A DNA stretch of 64,000 bases from Amycolatopsis japonica (GCF_000732925.1 NZ_CP008953.1:124001-188000); one strand, 5' to 3'. Positions 40,548 through 49,482 are shown, counted from the stretch's first letter. The notes: a model not told the origin generated them from the letters alone. Numbers and translations are program-made.

Positions 40548-40604
40548 GCGTCGCGAAAGCCACTTTCGCGACGCTGGATGTCCCGAAAGTGGCTTTCGAG
40601 ACAT
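40548..40604. repeat. Double-hairpin palindromic element
   Basis: GCGTCGCGAAAG-CCA-CTTTCGCGACGC (40548-40574) is a perfect 12-3-12 hairpin. ATGTCCCGAAAG-TGG-CTTTCGAGACAT (40578-40604) is a second with one mismatch per arm. The loops and flanking CGAAAG/CTTTCG of the two are mutual inverted copies, so the whole can fold as two hairpins or as a cruciform. Confidence 0.75.
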
Positions 40605-40643
40605 GCCGCGCGGCGTCCACAGGGCACGCGACCCGGCAGCGAG

Positions 40644-40690
40644 GTGAAGGGGTCCTTCACCGCGTCGCATGCGGGCAAAGCGTCCTTCAG
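40644..40690. repeat. GTGAAGG/CCTTCAC palindromic element, copy 2
   Basis: Left arm GTGAAGGGGTCCTTCACC, centre GCGTCGCATGC, right arm GGGCAAAGCGTCCTTCAG. The arms match copy 1 (20960-21006) in the same orientation; the centre is its reverse complement. It lies 30 bp before the cydB start. Confidence 0.7.
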
Positions 40691-40719
40691 CCCCCGGAAG
40701 CCAGGAAAGTGAGCACCCG

Positions 40720-41727
40720 ATGACCCTCGAAACGATCTGGTTCTGCGTCATCGCCCTGTTCTGGCTCGGCTACCTCTTCCTCGAAGGTTTCGACTTCGGC
40801 GTCGGCATGCTCATGCCGGTCCTCGCGAAGGACAACACCGAGCGCCGCGTCATGGTCAACACGATCGGCCCGGTCTGGGACGGCAACGAGGTCTGGCTGA
40901 TCGTCGCCGGCGGCGCGATGTTCGCCGCGTTCCCCGGCTGGTACGCGTCGCTGTTCTCGGCCGCGTACCTCCCGCTCCTGGTGGTCCTGCTCGCCCTCAT
41001 CGGCCGCGGCGTCGCGTTCGAGTACCGCGGCAAGGTCGACTCCGACCGCTGGCGCCGGAATTGGGACCGCGTCATCGGCATCGGCTCGTGGATCCCGCCG
41101 TTCGGCGTCGGTCTGCTGCTCGCCACCACCGTCCTCGGTCTCCCGCTCGACGCCGACGGCAACCGGGTCGGCGGCCCGTTCGCCGCGCTCAGCCTCGAAA
41201 CGCTGCTCGGCGCGATCGCGGTCGTCGGGTTCTCGCTGGTCCACGGCGCCGCGTTCCTCGCCCTCAAAACCGAAGGCGACCTCCGGCACCGCGCGCGGAA
41301 CCTCGCCACCCGCCTGCTCCCGGTCGCCCTCCTGCCGCTGCTCGCGTTCCTCATCGTCGTGCAACTGCGCTCGGGCGACCTGTGGACACTGCTCCTCATC
41401 GGTCTCGCCGTCGTCGCGGCCGTCGTCGCGTGGTTCCGGATCCGCATGGGCCGCGAAGGCCAGGCGTTCGCCGCGCTCGGCGGGGTCATCGGGGCCTCGG
41501 CGGTCGCGATCTTCGTCGCGCTGTACCCGAACGTCCTGCCGTCCACTTTGGACGCCGCCAACACGCTGACGATCGCGGGTGAGGCATCGAGCCCGTACAC
41601 CCTGACCGTGATGACCTGGGTCGCGCTGTTCGGCGCCCCGGCCGTCCTGATCTACCAGGGCTGGACGTACTGGGTGTTCCGCAAGCGCATCGGCACCCGG
41701 CACATCCCACCGGTGCACGCACCATGA
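40720..41727 (+). CDS. cydB: Cytochrome bd oxidase subunit II
   Basis: A 335-residue membrane subunit with about eight helices. CydB hallmarks are visible: LEGFDFGVGML (about 25), NTIGPVWDGNEVWLIVAGG (about 50), FSAAYLPLLVVLLALIGRG and GFSLVHGAAFLALKTEG. It stabilises the heme core of subunit I. ATG 40720 was chosen over 40669, which lies in the palindrome; the stop overlaps the cydDC start (ATGA). Confidence 0.95.
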   Translation: MTLETIWFCVIALFWLGYLFLEGFDFGVGMLMPVLAKDNTERRVMVNTIGPVWDGNEVWLIVAGGAMFAAFPGWYASLFSAAYLPLLVVLLALIGRGVAFEYRGKVDSDRWRRNWDRVIGIGSWIPPFGVGLLLATTVLGLPLDADGNRVGGPFAALSLETLLGAIAVVGFSLVHGAAFLALKTEGDLRHRARNLATRLLPVALLPLLAFLIVVQLRSGDLWTLLLIGLAVVAAVVAWFRIRMGREGQAFAALGGVIGASAVAIFVALYPNVLPSTLDAANTLTIAGEASSPYTLTVMTWVALFGAPAVLIYQGWTYWVFRKRIGTRHIPPVHAP

Positions 41728-44700
41728 CCGAACTTCCCGGCCGCGACACCCTTTCCGCCACGGAGTCCACAATGGACCCAGCGCGACCGGGGAAGGGTCC
41801 GCTCGGCGCGCTGGCTCCGCTTTCGAGTGCGGCGCGCCGGGCGTTGATCCTCAGTGGAATCCTCTCTTTCTTCAACGCGCTTTTGCTGGTGGGACAAGCG
41901 TTCCTGCTGGCCGACGTCCTCTCCGCGGTCGTCCGCGGAACACCGGGGGACCGCACCGTCCAGCTGGCCGTGCTGCTCGCGCTCGTCGCAGGGCGCGCGT
42001 CGACCGGCTGGGCGGTGCGGATCGTTTCCGTTCGCGCGGCCGCCCGCGCGAAGGAGGAGTTGCGCGCGAAAGCCCTCGACCACGCCTTGAAACTCGGCCC
42101 GGAATGGATCGCGCGCCGCGGCCACGGCGAGCTGACGTCGTTGACCACCAAGGGACTCGACGCGCTCGACGCCTACTTCACCCAATACCTTCCGGCCCTG
42201 GTGACCGCCGCGATCGTGCCGCTCGCCGCCGGTGTCGCGATCCTGTTCGCCGACTGGCCGTCGGCCCTGCTCGTCGTGATCACCGTGCCGCTGGTGCCGT
42301 TGTTCGCCATCCTGATCGGCAAGCACACCGCCGAACGGGTCGCCGAAGCCGCCGACGCCGAACAACGGTTGTCCGGGCATCTGCTGGAACTCGTTCGCGC
42401 ACTGCCGATCCTCAGCGCGTTCCGCCGCGCCGGGGCGCAGGCCGAGACGGTCCGGAAGATCTCCGAACGTCATCGCCGCACCACGCTCAAGACGTTGAAG
42501 GTCGCGTTCGCGTCGGCGTTCGCGCTCGAACTGATCGCGACGCTCTCGGTCGCGCTGGTCGCGGTCGTCATCGGTGTCCGGCTGGTCTCCGGCGAACTGT
42601 CGCTGGCCATCGGGCTCGGCGTGCTGATCCTGGTGCCGGAGTGCTACCAGCCGCTGCGCGCGGTCGGTGCCGCCTTCCACGCCAGCGAGGACGGCGTCGA
42701 GGCCGTGCGCCGGGTCGCGGACGTACTCGCGGAACCCTTGCCGCCCAACGGTTCCGAGACGCCGCCCAAGGGTGAGGTTCACGTCGGCAGTCTGCGTGTC
42801 GCCAGGCGCGGCGGATTCGCCCCTGACGGCGAGACGTTCATCGCCCGGCCCGGCGAGATCATCTGGCTGCGCGCGCCCAGTGGCGGCGGCAAGTCGACGA
42901 CGCTCGCCACGCTGCTCGGTTTCGTGCAGGCCCACGACGGGACGATCACCGTCGGCGGCACCGACCTCGCCGACGCCGATCTGACGAGATGGCGTGAAAG
43001 CGTCGCCTGGGTGCCGCAGTCGCCGGTGTTCGGCGGAGGCACGGTCCTCGACGAAGTCGGCGCGGAGGACATCCTTGGCGAACTCGGGCTCACGGGGCTC
43101 GCCGACCGGCCGGTTGCGAAGCTGTCGCAGGGACAACGCCAGCGTGTCGCGGTGGCGCGGGCCCTGGTGCGGGTCCGGTCGGGCGCGTGGCTGCTGCTGC
43201 TCGACGAACCCACCGCGCACCTCGACGAGGTCAACGCCGCGCGTGTCATGGCCGCCGTCCGCAGGGCCGTCGACGGCGGTGCGGCTGCGATCATCGCCGC
43301 CCACGAACGCGGCTCCGGTGTCGACATGTCGACCATGGCGGGCGGCGAAATCGGAACCATTGAGGAAACCCGGCAAGCCCGGCCGCTGCCTTGGCGTGAA
43401 CTGCTGCACCCCAGGTTCTTCGGTGGCGCGTTGCTCGGTGCCGCCGCACTGCTCGCCGGGGTCGCGCTGACCGCGCTTTCGGGCTGGTTGATCGCCAAGG
43501 CGTCGCAACAGCCGCCGATCCTGACTCTGACGGTGATGATCGTCGGCGTGCGAACGTTCGGCCTCGGCCGCGCGGGGCTGCGTTACCTCGAACGGCTGGT
43601 CACGCACGACGCCGCGTTCCGGATCGCCGGAAGCCTGCGCGTCCGGCTGTGGGAATCGCTGGTGCGGCTCGGTCCGGCTCGGGCGCTTCGGGCGGGTGAA
43701 GAGCAGCGTCGGCTGGTCGGCGACACCGACACCGTGCGTGACCTGCTCCCGCGCGTGATCACTCCGCTGATCGTGGTCGCGTTGGTGGCCGTCGGCGCGG
43801 TCGCGGTCCAGACCGCCGTGCTGCCCGAAGCCGGGCTCGCGCTGGCGGCGGCCGTGCTGGTGAGCGCGTTCGCGCCGCTGCTCGCGCTCCGGGCGGAACG
43901 CCGCGCGACCAGTGCGCTGGCCGCCGGACGGCGTTCGGTGTCGGCGCAGGTGCTGAGCCTGTTCGAGGCCGCCGCCGAATTGATCGCGTACGGGGCAGAC
44001 AAAGAGCGTCGTCGACGGATCGCCACGACCGACGCCGCCCTGACCGCCGAAGCGCGCAGACAGGCCTTCGGCGCGGGCGCGGCCGATGCCCTGATCATCC
44101 TGGCGACTGGGACCGCCACCGTCGTGAGCACCGGGTTCGCCGTGAGCGCCGTCGCCGCCGGCGCGCTGAACCCGGTGCTCGCGCCGGTGGTCGCCCTGGT
44201 GCCGCTGGCACTGGCGGAGGTCTTCTCCCTTCTTCCGCCCGCCGCGCAGCACTGGGACACCCTGCGCCAGGCCCGTCTGCGCCTCGCCGAGTGTCAGGAA
44301 AGGGGCGTTCAAGACGAAAAACGTCAGGAACGACCCTTTCCTGACACCGGCGGGGTGCGGATCCGGAACGCCGACCTCGGCTGGCCCGGCACCGAGCACC
44401 CGGTCCTCACCGGCGTCGACCTCGACATCGCGCCCGGCACGCACGTCGCCGTCGTCGGCCCGAGCGGCGCCGGGAAGTCGACGCTCGTCGCTGCCTTGCT
44501 CGGTTTTCTCCAGCCGAGCAAGGGTGACGTCGCCGCTCCCGAGAACGTCGCCTGGGCGCCGCAGGAACCGATGCTCGTCTCGACCACGGTCGCCGAGAAC
44601 CTGCGCCTCGCCAAACCGACGGCGTCCGAGGCCGACCTGCGGAAAGCGTTGTACGAAGCCGTTCTCGAAGACGTCGAGCTCACCACGATGCTGGACAGCG

Positions 44701-44975
44701 CCGGTGCCGGCCTTTCGGGCGGGCAGGCGCAGCGGGTCGCGCTGGCGCGGGCCGTACTCGGCGCCGAGCAGGCCGATCTCGTCCTGCTCGACGAGCCCAC
44801 CGCCCATCTCGACGAGCCGACCGCGCGCACCGTCCGCGAACGGCTCGGCGAGGCGCTCGCCGGGAAAACCGTCGTCCACGTCACGCATCACGCCGCCGAA
44901 GCCGAAGAAGCGGACGTGATCCTGGAGGTCCGAGAGGGCCGCGTCACAGCGCGCGCGTTGGCCGGAGCCGACTAA
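41724..44975 (+). CDS. cydDC: Fused CydDC-type ABC transporter
   Basis: A 1083-residue fusion of the two half-transporters that export reductant (cysteine/glutathione type) for cytochrome bd assembly. First half: membrane domain at about 35-330, nucleotide domain with Walker A APSGGGKST, signature LSQGQRQRVAVARAL and Walker B LLLLDEPTAHLDE. Second half: membrane domain at about 555-830, Walker A GPSGAGKST, signature LSGGQAQRVALARAV and Walker B LVLLDEPTAHLDE. Fused CydDC is usual in actinomycetes. A palindromic element of 58 bp (44291-44348) is translated in frame within the linker before the second nucleotide domain. ATGA overlap with cydB; TAATG overlap with the next kinase gene. Confidence 0.95.
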   Translation: MTELPGRDTLSATESTMDPARPGKGPLGALAPLSSAARRALILSGILSFFNALLLVGQAFLLADVLSAVVRGTPGDRTVQLAVLLALVAGRASTGWAVRIVSVRAAARAKEELRAKALDHALKLGPEWIARRGHGELTSLTTKGLDALDAYFTQYLPALVTAAIVPLAAGVAILFADWPSALLVVITVPLVPLFAILIGKHTAERVAEAADAEQRLSGHLLELVRALPILSAFRRAGAQAETVRKISERHRRTTLKTLKVAFASAFALELIATLSVALVAVVIGVRLVSGELSLAIGLGVLILVPECYQPLRAVGAAFHASEDGVEAVRRVADVLAEPLPPNGSETPPKGEVHVGSLRVARRGGFAPDGETFIARPGEIIWLRAPSGGGKSTTLATLLGFVQAHDGTITVGGTDLADADLTRWRESVAWVPQSPVFGGGTVLDEVGAEDILGELGLTGLADRPVAKLSQGQRQRVAVARALVRVRSGAWLLLLDEPTAHLDEVNAARVMAAVRRAVDGGAAAIIAAHERGSGVDMSTMAGGEIGTIEETRQARPLPWRELLHPRFFGGALLGAAALLAGVALTALSGWLIAKASQQPPILTLTVMIVGVRTFGLGRAGLRYLERLVTHDAAFRIAGSLRVRLWESLVRLGPARALRAGEEQRRLVGDTDTVRDLLPRVITPLIVVALVAVGAVAVQTAVLPEAGLALAAAVLVSAFAPLLALRAERRATSALAAGRRSVSAQVLSLFEAAAELIAYGADKERRRRIATTDAALTAEARRQAFGAGAADALIILATGTATVVSTGFAVSAVAAGALNPVLAPVVALVPLALAEVFSLLPPAAQHWDTLRQARLRLAECQERGVQDEKRQERPFPDTGGVRIRNADLGWPGTEHPVLTGVDLDIAPGTHVAVVGPSGAGKSTLVAALLGFLQPSKGDVAAPENVAWAPQEPMLVSTTVAENLRLAKPTASEADLRKALYEAVLEDVELTTMLDSAGAGLSGGQAQRVALARAVLGAEQADLVLLDEPTAHLDEPTARTVRERLGEALAGKTVVHVTHHAAEAEEADVILEVREGRVTARALAGAD
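44291..44348. repeat. Palindromic element embedded in the cydDC reading frame
   Basis: GTGTCAGGAAAGGGGCGTTC (44291-44310) and GAACGACCCTTTCCTGACAC (44329-44348) are inverted copies with one mismatch. The loop also contains GACG-AAAAA-CGTC. It encodes CQERGVQDEKRQERPFPD in the linker between the second membrane domain and its nucleotide domain, a stretch unlike its neighbours. Confidence 0.75.
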
Positions 44976-46135
44976 TGTCGATAGCGCTCATGGATCCCAC
45001 GCTTGCCGCGCGCGCACTGTCCGCCGCCACCGAGATCACAGGCACCGCCCTGTCCGGCGACGACCCGGGTGACGTGCTGGAGACCGTGGTCGCCCGCGCC
45101 GTCGAACTGGCCGAGGCCGACCTCGGTCTCGTCATGGTGCGCGCGGACGACGGCCAGGTGGTCGCGGAGGCCGCGCACGGGGCCACCACTCAAGGCCTGC
45201 GAGGGCTGGCCTTTTCCGCGGATTCCGCGGCGGGCCAGGTCGCGCGCGGCGGGGAGCCGGTGGTCAGCGAGGACTTCACCGTCGATCCCCGCACGGCGCC
45301 GTTCGTGCCGCCGGAGCTCCAGGGCTTCGGGCCTTTCGCCGCTTCGGCGTTCGGCGCGGGCGGGCGCGTCCTCGGCGCGCTCACCGTGTACCGCCGCCAC
45401 GGCGGGGAACCGTTCTCCGCCAGCACGGTCGAGGTACTCACCGCGTTCGCCGCGCAGGCCGGCGTGGTGCTCGCGCTCGCGGAGGGCGCCAACGCCCGGC
45501 ACCGCGTGACCCTCTACCAGGAGCGCGAACGTATCGCGCGCGAACTGCACGACGTCATCGTGCAGCGTCTCTACGGCGCCGGGATGCAGCTCGACCGCGT
45601 TCGCAAGAACATGCGGAAACGCTTCGCGCAGGCCGACGGCGCGCGGCTGTCCGAGGCGATCGACCAGCTCGACCAGACCATCGAAGAGATCCGCGGCACC
45701 GTGCGCGCCCTGCGCAGCCCGGAACCCGCGAACGAGACCGTCACCGCGACCGACCTCGCCGAGTCCGCGCGAGGCGAAGTGCGCATCGCGGGCGAGCTGC
45801 TCGGCTACCCGCCGACCCTCGAACTGTCGGGAGAGCTCGCCGACATCCCCGCCGAACAGGCGGACCACATCCGCGCGGCCCTGCGCGAGGCACTGTCCAA
45901 TGTGGTCAGACACTCCGGGGCGAGCGAGACCCGCGTGACCCTCAGCCGCGACGCGGAAGGCGTCAAACTCCGTGTGCGGGACAACGGATCCGGTGTCCCG
46001 CAGGGGGTCGCCAAACGCGGTCTGCGTCATCTCGCCGAACGCGCGACGACGTCGGGCGGGCGCTTTTCGATCAATTCTTCCCCGAGTTTGGGGACATTGG
46101 TCGCTTTCGACGTTCCGCTCGATCAAACCGTGTGA
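44975..46135 (+). CDS. GAF-domain sensor histidine kinase (DevS/NarX-like)
   Basis: A 386-residue soluble kinase with no membrane segment. The GAF domain at about 20-170 (LETVVARAVELAEADLGLVM.. ASAFGAGGRVLGALTVYRR) is followed by HisKA_3 with the phospho-acceptor in ERIARELHDVIVQRLYG (about 190) and the ATPase domain with N-box REALSNVVRHSGA and G-box DNGSGV. It overlaps the cydDC stop (TAATG) and is the last gene of the cyd operon, so a redox or oxygen signal is likely. No regulator gene follows; the orphan NarL/DevR-type gene at 53286 is a candidate partner. DevS-like kinases bind heme in GAF; heme ligands are not certain here. Confidence 0.88.
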   Translation: MSIALMDPTLAARALSAATEITGTALSGDDPGDVLETVVARAVELAEADLGLVMVRADDGQVVAEAAHGATTQGLRGLAFSADSAAGQVARGGEPVVSEDFTVDPRTAPFVPPELQGFGPFAASAFGAGGRVLGALTVYRRHGGEPFSASTVEVLTAFAAQAGVVLALAEGANARHRVTLYQERERIARELHDVIVQRLYGAGMQLDRVRKNMRKRFAQADGARLSEAIDQLDQTIEEIRGTVRALRSPEPANETVTATDLAESARGEVRIAGELLGYPPTLELSGELADIPAEQADHIRAALREALSNVVRHSGASETRVTLSRDAEGVKLRVRDNGSGVPQGVAKRGLRHLAERATTSGGRFSINSSPSLGTLVAFDVPLDQTV

Positions 46136-46242
46136 AATTAACGGCTCGCTTTTCCGATTAATCCGTAACGGGTGGGGTCCGCACACGACTCTATGTGCAT
46201 CGAACGCGCCCCGAGCGCGGATTCCCAGCGAAAGGACTCGTC

Positions 46243-46860
46243 ATGTCCTCGGTTCGTCGCGCCCTCGGCACGGCCGCCATCCTTGCCGGATTCTCCTTGT
46301 TCGGCCCCGCTTCCGTCGCTTTCGCGCTGGCCGAAGCGCCCGCGATCGCCGATCTGGACTGCGGTGATTTCAAGTATCAGGAAGACGCGCAGGCCGTGCT
46401 CGACAAAGATCGCTCCGATCCGCATCGCCTGGACGAAGACGGCGACGGAATCGCTTGCGAAAAGCTTCCCAAACGGGGAACTCCGCCGATCGTGACGAGC
46501 ACGCCGACCCTTCCGTCGATCACCACGGAAACGCGGGCGCCGCAGTTCAAGGACAAGGATTGCGCCGATTTCCCCTCGCAAGCCGCCGCGCAGGCCGAGC
46601 TCAAGAAGAACCCGCGAGACCCGCACAAACTCGACGCCGACCACGACGGGTACGCCTGCGAATCCCGGTTCGGCGAACCCGCGAAATCCGGCCAGGTGAA
46701 GGTCAAACCCGTCGGTGGCGTCGCGACCGGTGGCGGGGAGGCCGTCGAAAGCAACGGCGGGTTCCTGGAGGTCGCCGCGGTCGCGCTGACCGGCACCGCC
46801 TTGCTGACCGTGTCGGTCGCGGGCGCGTCCCTGGTCCTTCGGCGGCGTGCGGAGCGATGA
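46243..46860 (+). CDS. Exported protein with two excalibur domains
   Basis: A 205-residue exported protein. The signal peptide is at 1-29. Two excalibur calcium-binding domains occur at about 37-75 (DCGDFKYQEDAQAVLDKD.. DEDGDGIACE) and 100-140 (DCADFPSQAAAQAELKK.. DADHDGYACE), each with D-x-D-x-D-G and the paired cysteines. A C-terminal hydrophobic helix with RRRAER tail (about 172-205) resembles a sorting-signal end, but no LPxTG motif precedes it. ATG 46243 follows AAAGGA. It overlaps the sortase gene (ATGA), which implies a functional pair. Confidence 0.85.
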   Translation: MSSVRRALGTAAILAGFSLFGPASVAFALAEAPAIADLDCGDFKYQEDAQAVLDKDRSDPHRLDEDGDGIACEKLPKRGTPPIVTSTPTLPSITTETRAPQFKDKDCADFPSQAAAQAELKKNPRDPHKLDADHDGYACESRFGEPAKSGQVKVKPVGGVATGGGEAVESNGGFLEVAAVALTGTALLTVSVAGASLVLRRRAER

Positions 46861-47498
46861 TCCGGCCTTCCTGGCGCCGGTGGCCGTTCCCGCTGGTCGT
46901 CGGCACGCTCCTCGGGGTGGTGCTCGCGGCCGCGCTGACCGCGTGCGCCGTCCCTCCCTCGGGCAAGGTCGCCTCGCCCGCGTCGCCGCCGACGATGTCC
47001 GCGGCGGCGCCTTCGGCCACGGTGATCCCGCCGGTCTCGCCGCTCGCGCCCGCGAAACCGGCGAGGCTCGAGATCCCGGCGATCGGCGTCCGCACCGGCG
47101 AGATCGTCGACCTCGGCCTGGCCGGTGACGGCACCCTGCAGGTGCCGCACGACGCGATCACCACCGGCTGGTTCACCGGTGGCCCGGCGCCGGGCGAGGT
47201 CGGCCCCGCTGTCCTCGCCGGGCACGTCGACTACAAGAAGGTCCCCGGCGTTTTCGTCCGGCTCAAGGAGCTGAAGGCCGGCGACGAGGCACTCGTGCAT
47301 CGCGAGGACGGGATCAGCGCGGTGTTCACCGTGTACGCGGTCGAGCGGCATCCGAAGGCGTCCTTCCCCACGGAGAAGGTCTACGGCGACACGACCGGGC
47401 CGGAACTGCGGCTGATCACCTGCGGCGGGGATTTCGACTCCTCGACCGGCAACTATCTCGACAACGTCGTCGCCTTCGCGAAACTGACGCGCGTTTAG
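46857..47498 (+). CDS. Class F sortase with lipobox-like N-terminus
   Basis: A 213-residue sortase. The N-terminus has a hydrophobic segment ending LTAC, which resembles a lipoprotein box (Cys about residue 30). The catalytic domain (about 65-213) has GHVDY with the His, the nucleophile Cys in LRLITCGGDF (T-L/I-x-T-C signature), and Arg/Asp in SSTGNYLDN. Class F enzymes transpeptidate LPxTG-type substrates; substrate preference is unknown. It overlaps the excalibur gene by ATGA, making that its probable partner although it lacks a canonical motif. Confidence 0.88.
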   Translation: MIRPSWRRWPFPLVVGTLLGVVLAAALTACAVPPSGKVASPASPPTMSAAAPSATVIPPVSPLAPAKPARLEIPAIGVRTGEIVDLGLAGDGTLQVPHDAITTGWFTGGPAPGEVGPAVLAGHVDYKKVPGVFVRLKELKAGDEALVHREDGISAVFTVYAVERHPKASFPTEKVYGDTTGPELRLITCGGDFDSSTGNYLDNVVAFAKLTRV

Positions 47499-47507
47499 AT
47501 TCTCCGG

Positions 47508-48116
47508 ATGCGCACTGTCTACGTCGTCACGCATCCGGAGGCCACGCACCACGTCGATCACCTGGTGGGCGGGTGGTACGACTCAGAGCTCACTCTTGAG
47601 GGCGAACGCGCGGCCGTCGCCGTTGCCGAGTCGCTGCGCGCGAAGGTGCCGGACAAGGTGGAGCTCTACGCCTCGGATCTGCGCCGCACCGCGCGCACCG
47701 CGGAACTGATCGGCGAACGGCTCGGCGTGACCCCGGTCCTGGACCGGCGGCTGCGCGAGAAGTCGTACGGGGAAGCCGGCGGCAAACCGCAGGCGTGGCT
47801 GGACAGCCGGTTCGTCCCGCCGCCCGCCGTCGGCGAGCGGCTGGGACACGACGAAGGAATCCTCGGCGCCGAAACGAAAGGCGCGATGGCGGCGAGGGTC
47901 TACGCGGCCATGGAGTCGATCCTGGAGAGCCCGTGCGAGCACCAGATCGTCGTCACGCACGGTGGCGCGCTCACCTTCGTGATCGCCGCGTGGATCCGGA
48001 TGCCGCTTGAATCTGCCGGGTACGTGGACTTCCGCGGTTCACCCGGCAGCGTCACCGTGCTGCGTGAGGACGACTACTTCCACAACCGGCAGGTCGTCAC
48101 CCTCGCCGGGAAATGA
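47508..48116 (+). CDS. Histidine phosphatase superfamily protein
   Basis: A 202-residue protein of the phosphoglycerate-mutase-like superfamily. The first catalytic block is [10 protein letters not shown] instead of the usual R-H-G, so the arginine is replaced by Thr. The rest is standard: [28 protein letters not shown], and the second His in [10 protein letters not shown]. The start is leaderless (TAGATT at 47496-47501, then 6 nt to the ATG). The missing Arg could alter or lower phosphatase activity. Confidence 0.82.
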   Translation: MRTVYVVTHPEATHHVDHLVGGWYDSELTLEGERAAVAVAESLRAKVPDKVELYASDLRRTARTAELIGERLGVTPVLDRRLREKSYGEAGGKPQAWLDSRFVPPPAVGERLGHDEGILGAETKGAMAARVYAAMESILESPCEHQIVVTHGGALTFVIAAWIRMPLESAGYVDFRGSPGSVTVLREDDYFHNRQVVTLAGK

Positions 48117-48158
48117 CAGGATCTCCCCGGACAGTCGAAGACCATGTGGGGAGATGAC

Positions 48159-49409
48159 ATGCCGAGGTTCCTGCGAGCCATGGCCCTTGCCGCCGCCGTG
48201 GCGGTCGTACCGGTGGCCTTGCCCGGCACGGCGACCGCCTCGACCGCGTCACGTTGTCCGCAGCTGCGGTTGGCCGACCATTGGTACGGCGACAACGCGG
48301 CGAAGATCCAGCAGGTCATCTGCGGTAAGAAGCACGGCGAGCGGCCGGTCGCCGTGTTCGATTGGGACAACACGGTCATCAAGAACGACATCTCCGACCA
48401 GACCGTCTTCTGGATGATCCGGCACGACAAGGTCCTCCAGCCGCGCGACCAGGACTGGCGCACGACCAGCCGCTACATGACCGACGCCGGCGCGAACGCG
48501 CTGAGCAAGGCGTGCGGTACCGCCACCCCGGCCGGGAAACCGCTTCCCACCAGCAAGAACATCGCCTGCGCCGACGAGCTGCTCTCGGTGCGGAAGAGCG
48601 CGAAGACGACCACCGGCGAAGAGGTCTTCGCGGGGAACAACCGGCGGTACATGGAGGCGGCCTACGCCTGGGTCGCGCAGATCAACGCAGGGTACCGTCC
48701 GGACGAGGTCCGCGCGATCGCCCGGCAGGCCAGGGCCGCGGCGCTGCTGGCGCCGATCGGGGCGACCCAGAAGGTCGGTTCGAGCACGCAGGTCGCGTGG
48801 ATCCGGTACTACCCGGAGATCAAGGACCTGATCTCGACGCTCACCAAGGCGGGCTTCTCGACCTGGGTCGTTTCCGCCTCACCCAAGGAATTCGCGGACG
48901 TCTGGGGTTCCGCCGTCGGCATCCCGCCGAGCCGCACGCTGGGGATCTACTCGCAGACCACGAACGGCCGGATCAACGGACACCTCGAAGGCTGTGGCGG
49001 GCACGCCGACGGCGCCGACGAGATCATGACCTACATCGACGGCAAGCGTTGCTACATCAACGAACGCATCCTCGGGATCCGCGGTGCGAAGGCGATGGAA
49101 CCGGCTCCGGCGGACAAGCGGCAGGCGCTCGCAGGCGGCGACGCGACCACCGACGTCACCATGCTGCGCGACGCCACCGGAGTCCGCGTCACGCTCAACC
49201 GCAACAAGGACGAGCTGATGTGCCGCGCCTACGACAACGCGGACGGGAAATGGGCGGTGAACCCGATGTTCATCGAGCCCTTCCCGGCACTGAGCCGCAC
49301 CTATCCGTGCTCGACGACGGCGTACGAAAACGCCGACGGCACACACGGTCCGGTGCTGCGCGACGACGGCACGGTCATCCCGGATCAGCGGGACACCGTG
49401 CACCCCTGA
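48159..49409 (+). CDS. Secreted HAD-superfamily phosphatase-like protein
   Basis: A 416-residue exported protein. The signal peptide is at 1-30 (AMALAAAVAVVPVALPGTATA). HAD motif I is VAVFDWDNTVIKND (about 70), motif II is in STWVVSASPKEF (Ser) and motif IV acidic residues are in ALAGGDATTDV. Phosphate-ester hydrolysis outside the cell is probable; phosphocholine phosphatase-like enzymes share this layout. ATG 48159 follows GGGGAG at good spacing and is preferred over 48144. Confidence 0.85.
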   Translation: MPRFLRAMALAAAVAVVPVALPGTATASTASRCPQLRLADHWYGDNAAKIQQVICGKKHGERPVAVFDWDNTVIKNDISDQTVFWMIRHDKVLQPRDQDWRTTSRYMTDAGANALSKACGTATPAGKPLPTSKNIACADELLSVRKSAKTTTGEEVFAGNNRRYMEAAYAWVAQINAGYRPDEVRAIARQARAAALLAPIGATQKVGSSTQVAWIRYYPEIKDLISTLTKAGFSTWVVSASPKEFADVWGSAVGIPPSRTLGIYSQTTNGRINGHLEGCGGHADGADEIMTYIDGKRCYINERILGIRGAKAMEPAPADKRQALAGGDATTDVTMLRDATGVRVTLNRNKDELMCRAYDNADGKWAVNPMFIEPFPALSRTYPCSTTAYENADGTHGPVLRDDGTVIPDQRDTVHP

Positions 49410-49482
49410 GCGGGTTCACGATGCGTGACGCTCGGTCGCCCCGCTGCTACCGTGGCGTTCTTGGCTGAGTGAGGGGGAGGCC

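Larger units (their letters stand above)
40393..40719. other. cydA-cydB intergenic region with DnaA-box 9-mers and palindromes
   Basis: This 327-bp gap is unusual for a cyd operon. It contains three DnaA-like 9-mers (TTACCCACA at 40480-40488, TGTGGACAA at 40496-40504, TGTGGATAA at 40515-40523), a double hairpin (40548-40604) and a 47-bp palindromic element (40644-40690). No open reading frame is supported. A promoter for cydB within it is possible but not recognised. Confidence 0.7.

Noticed and set aside
40393..40719. Replication origin
   Set aside because: DnaA-like boxes cluster here, but dnaA, dnaN and rpmH are absent and the gap lies inside a respiratory operon.
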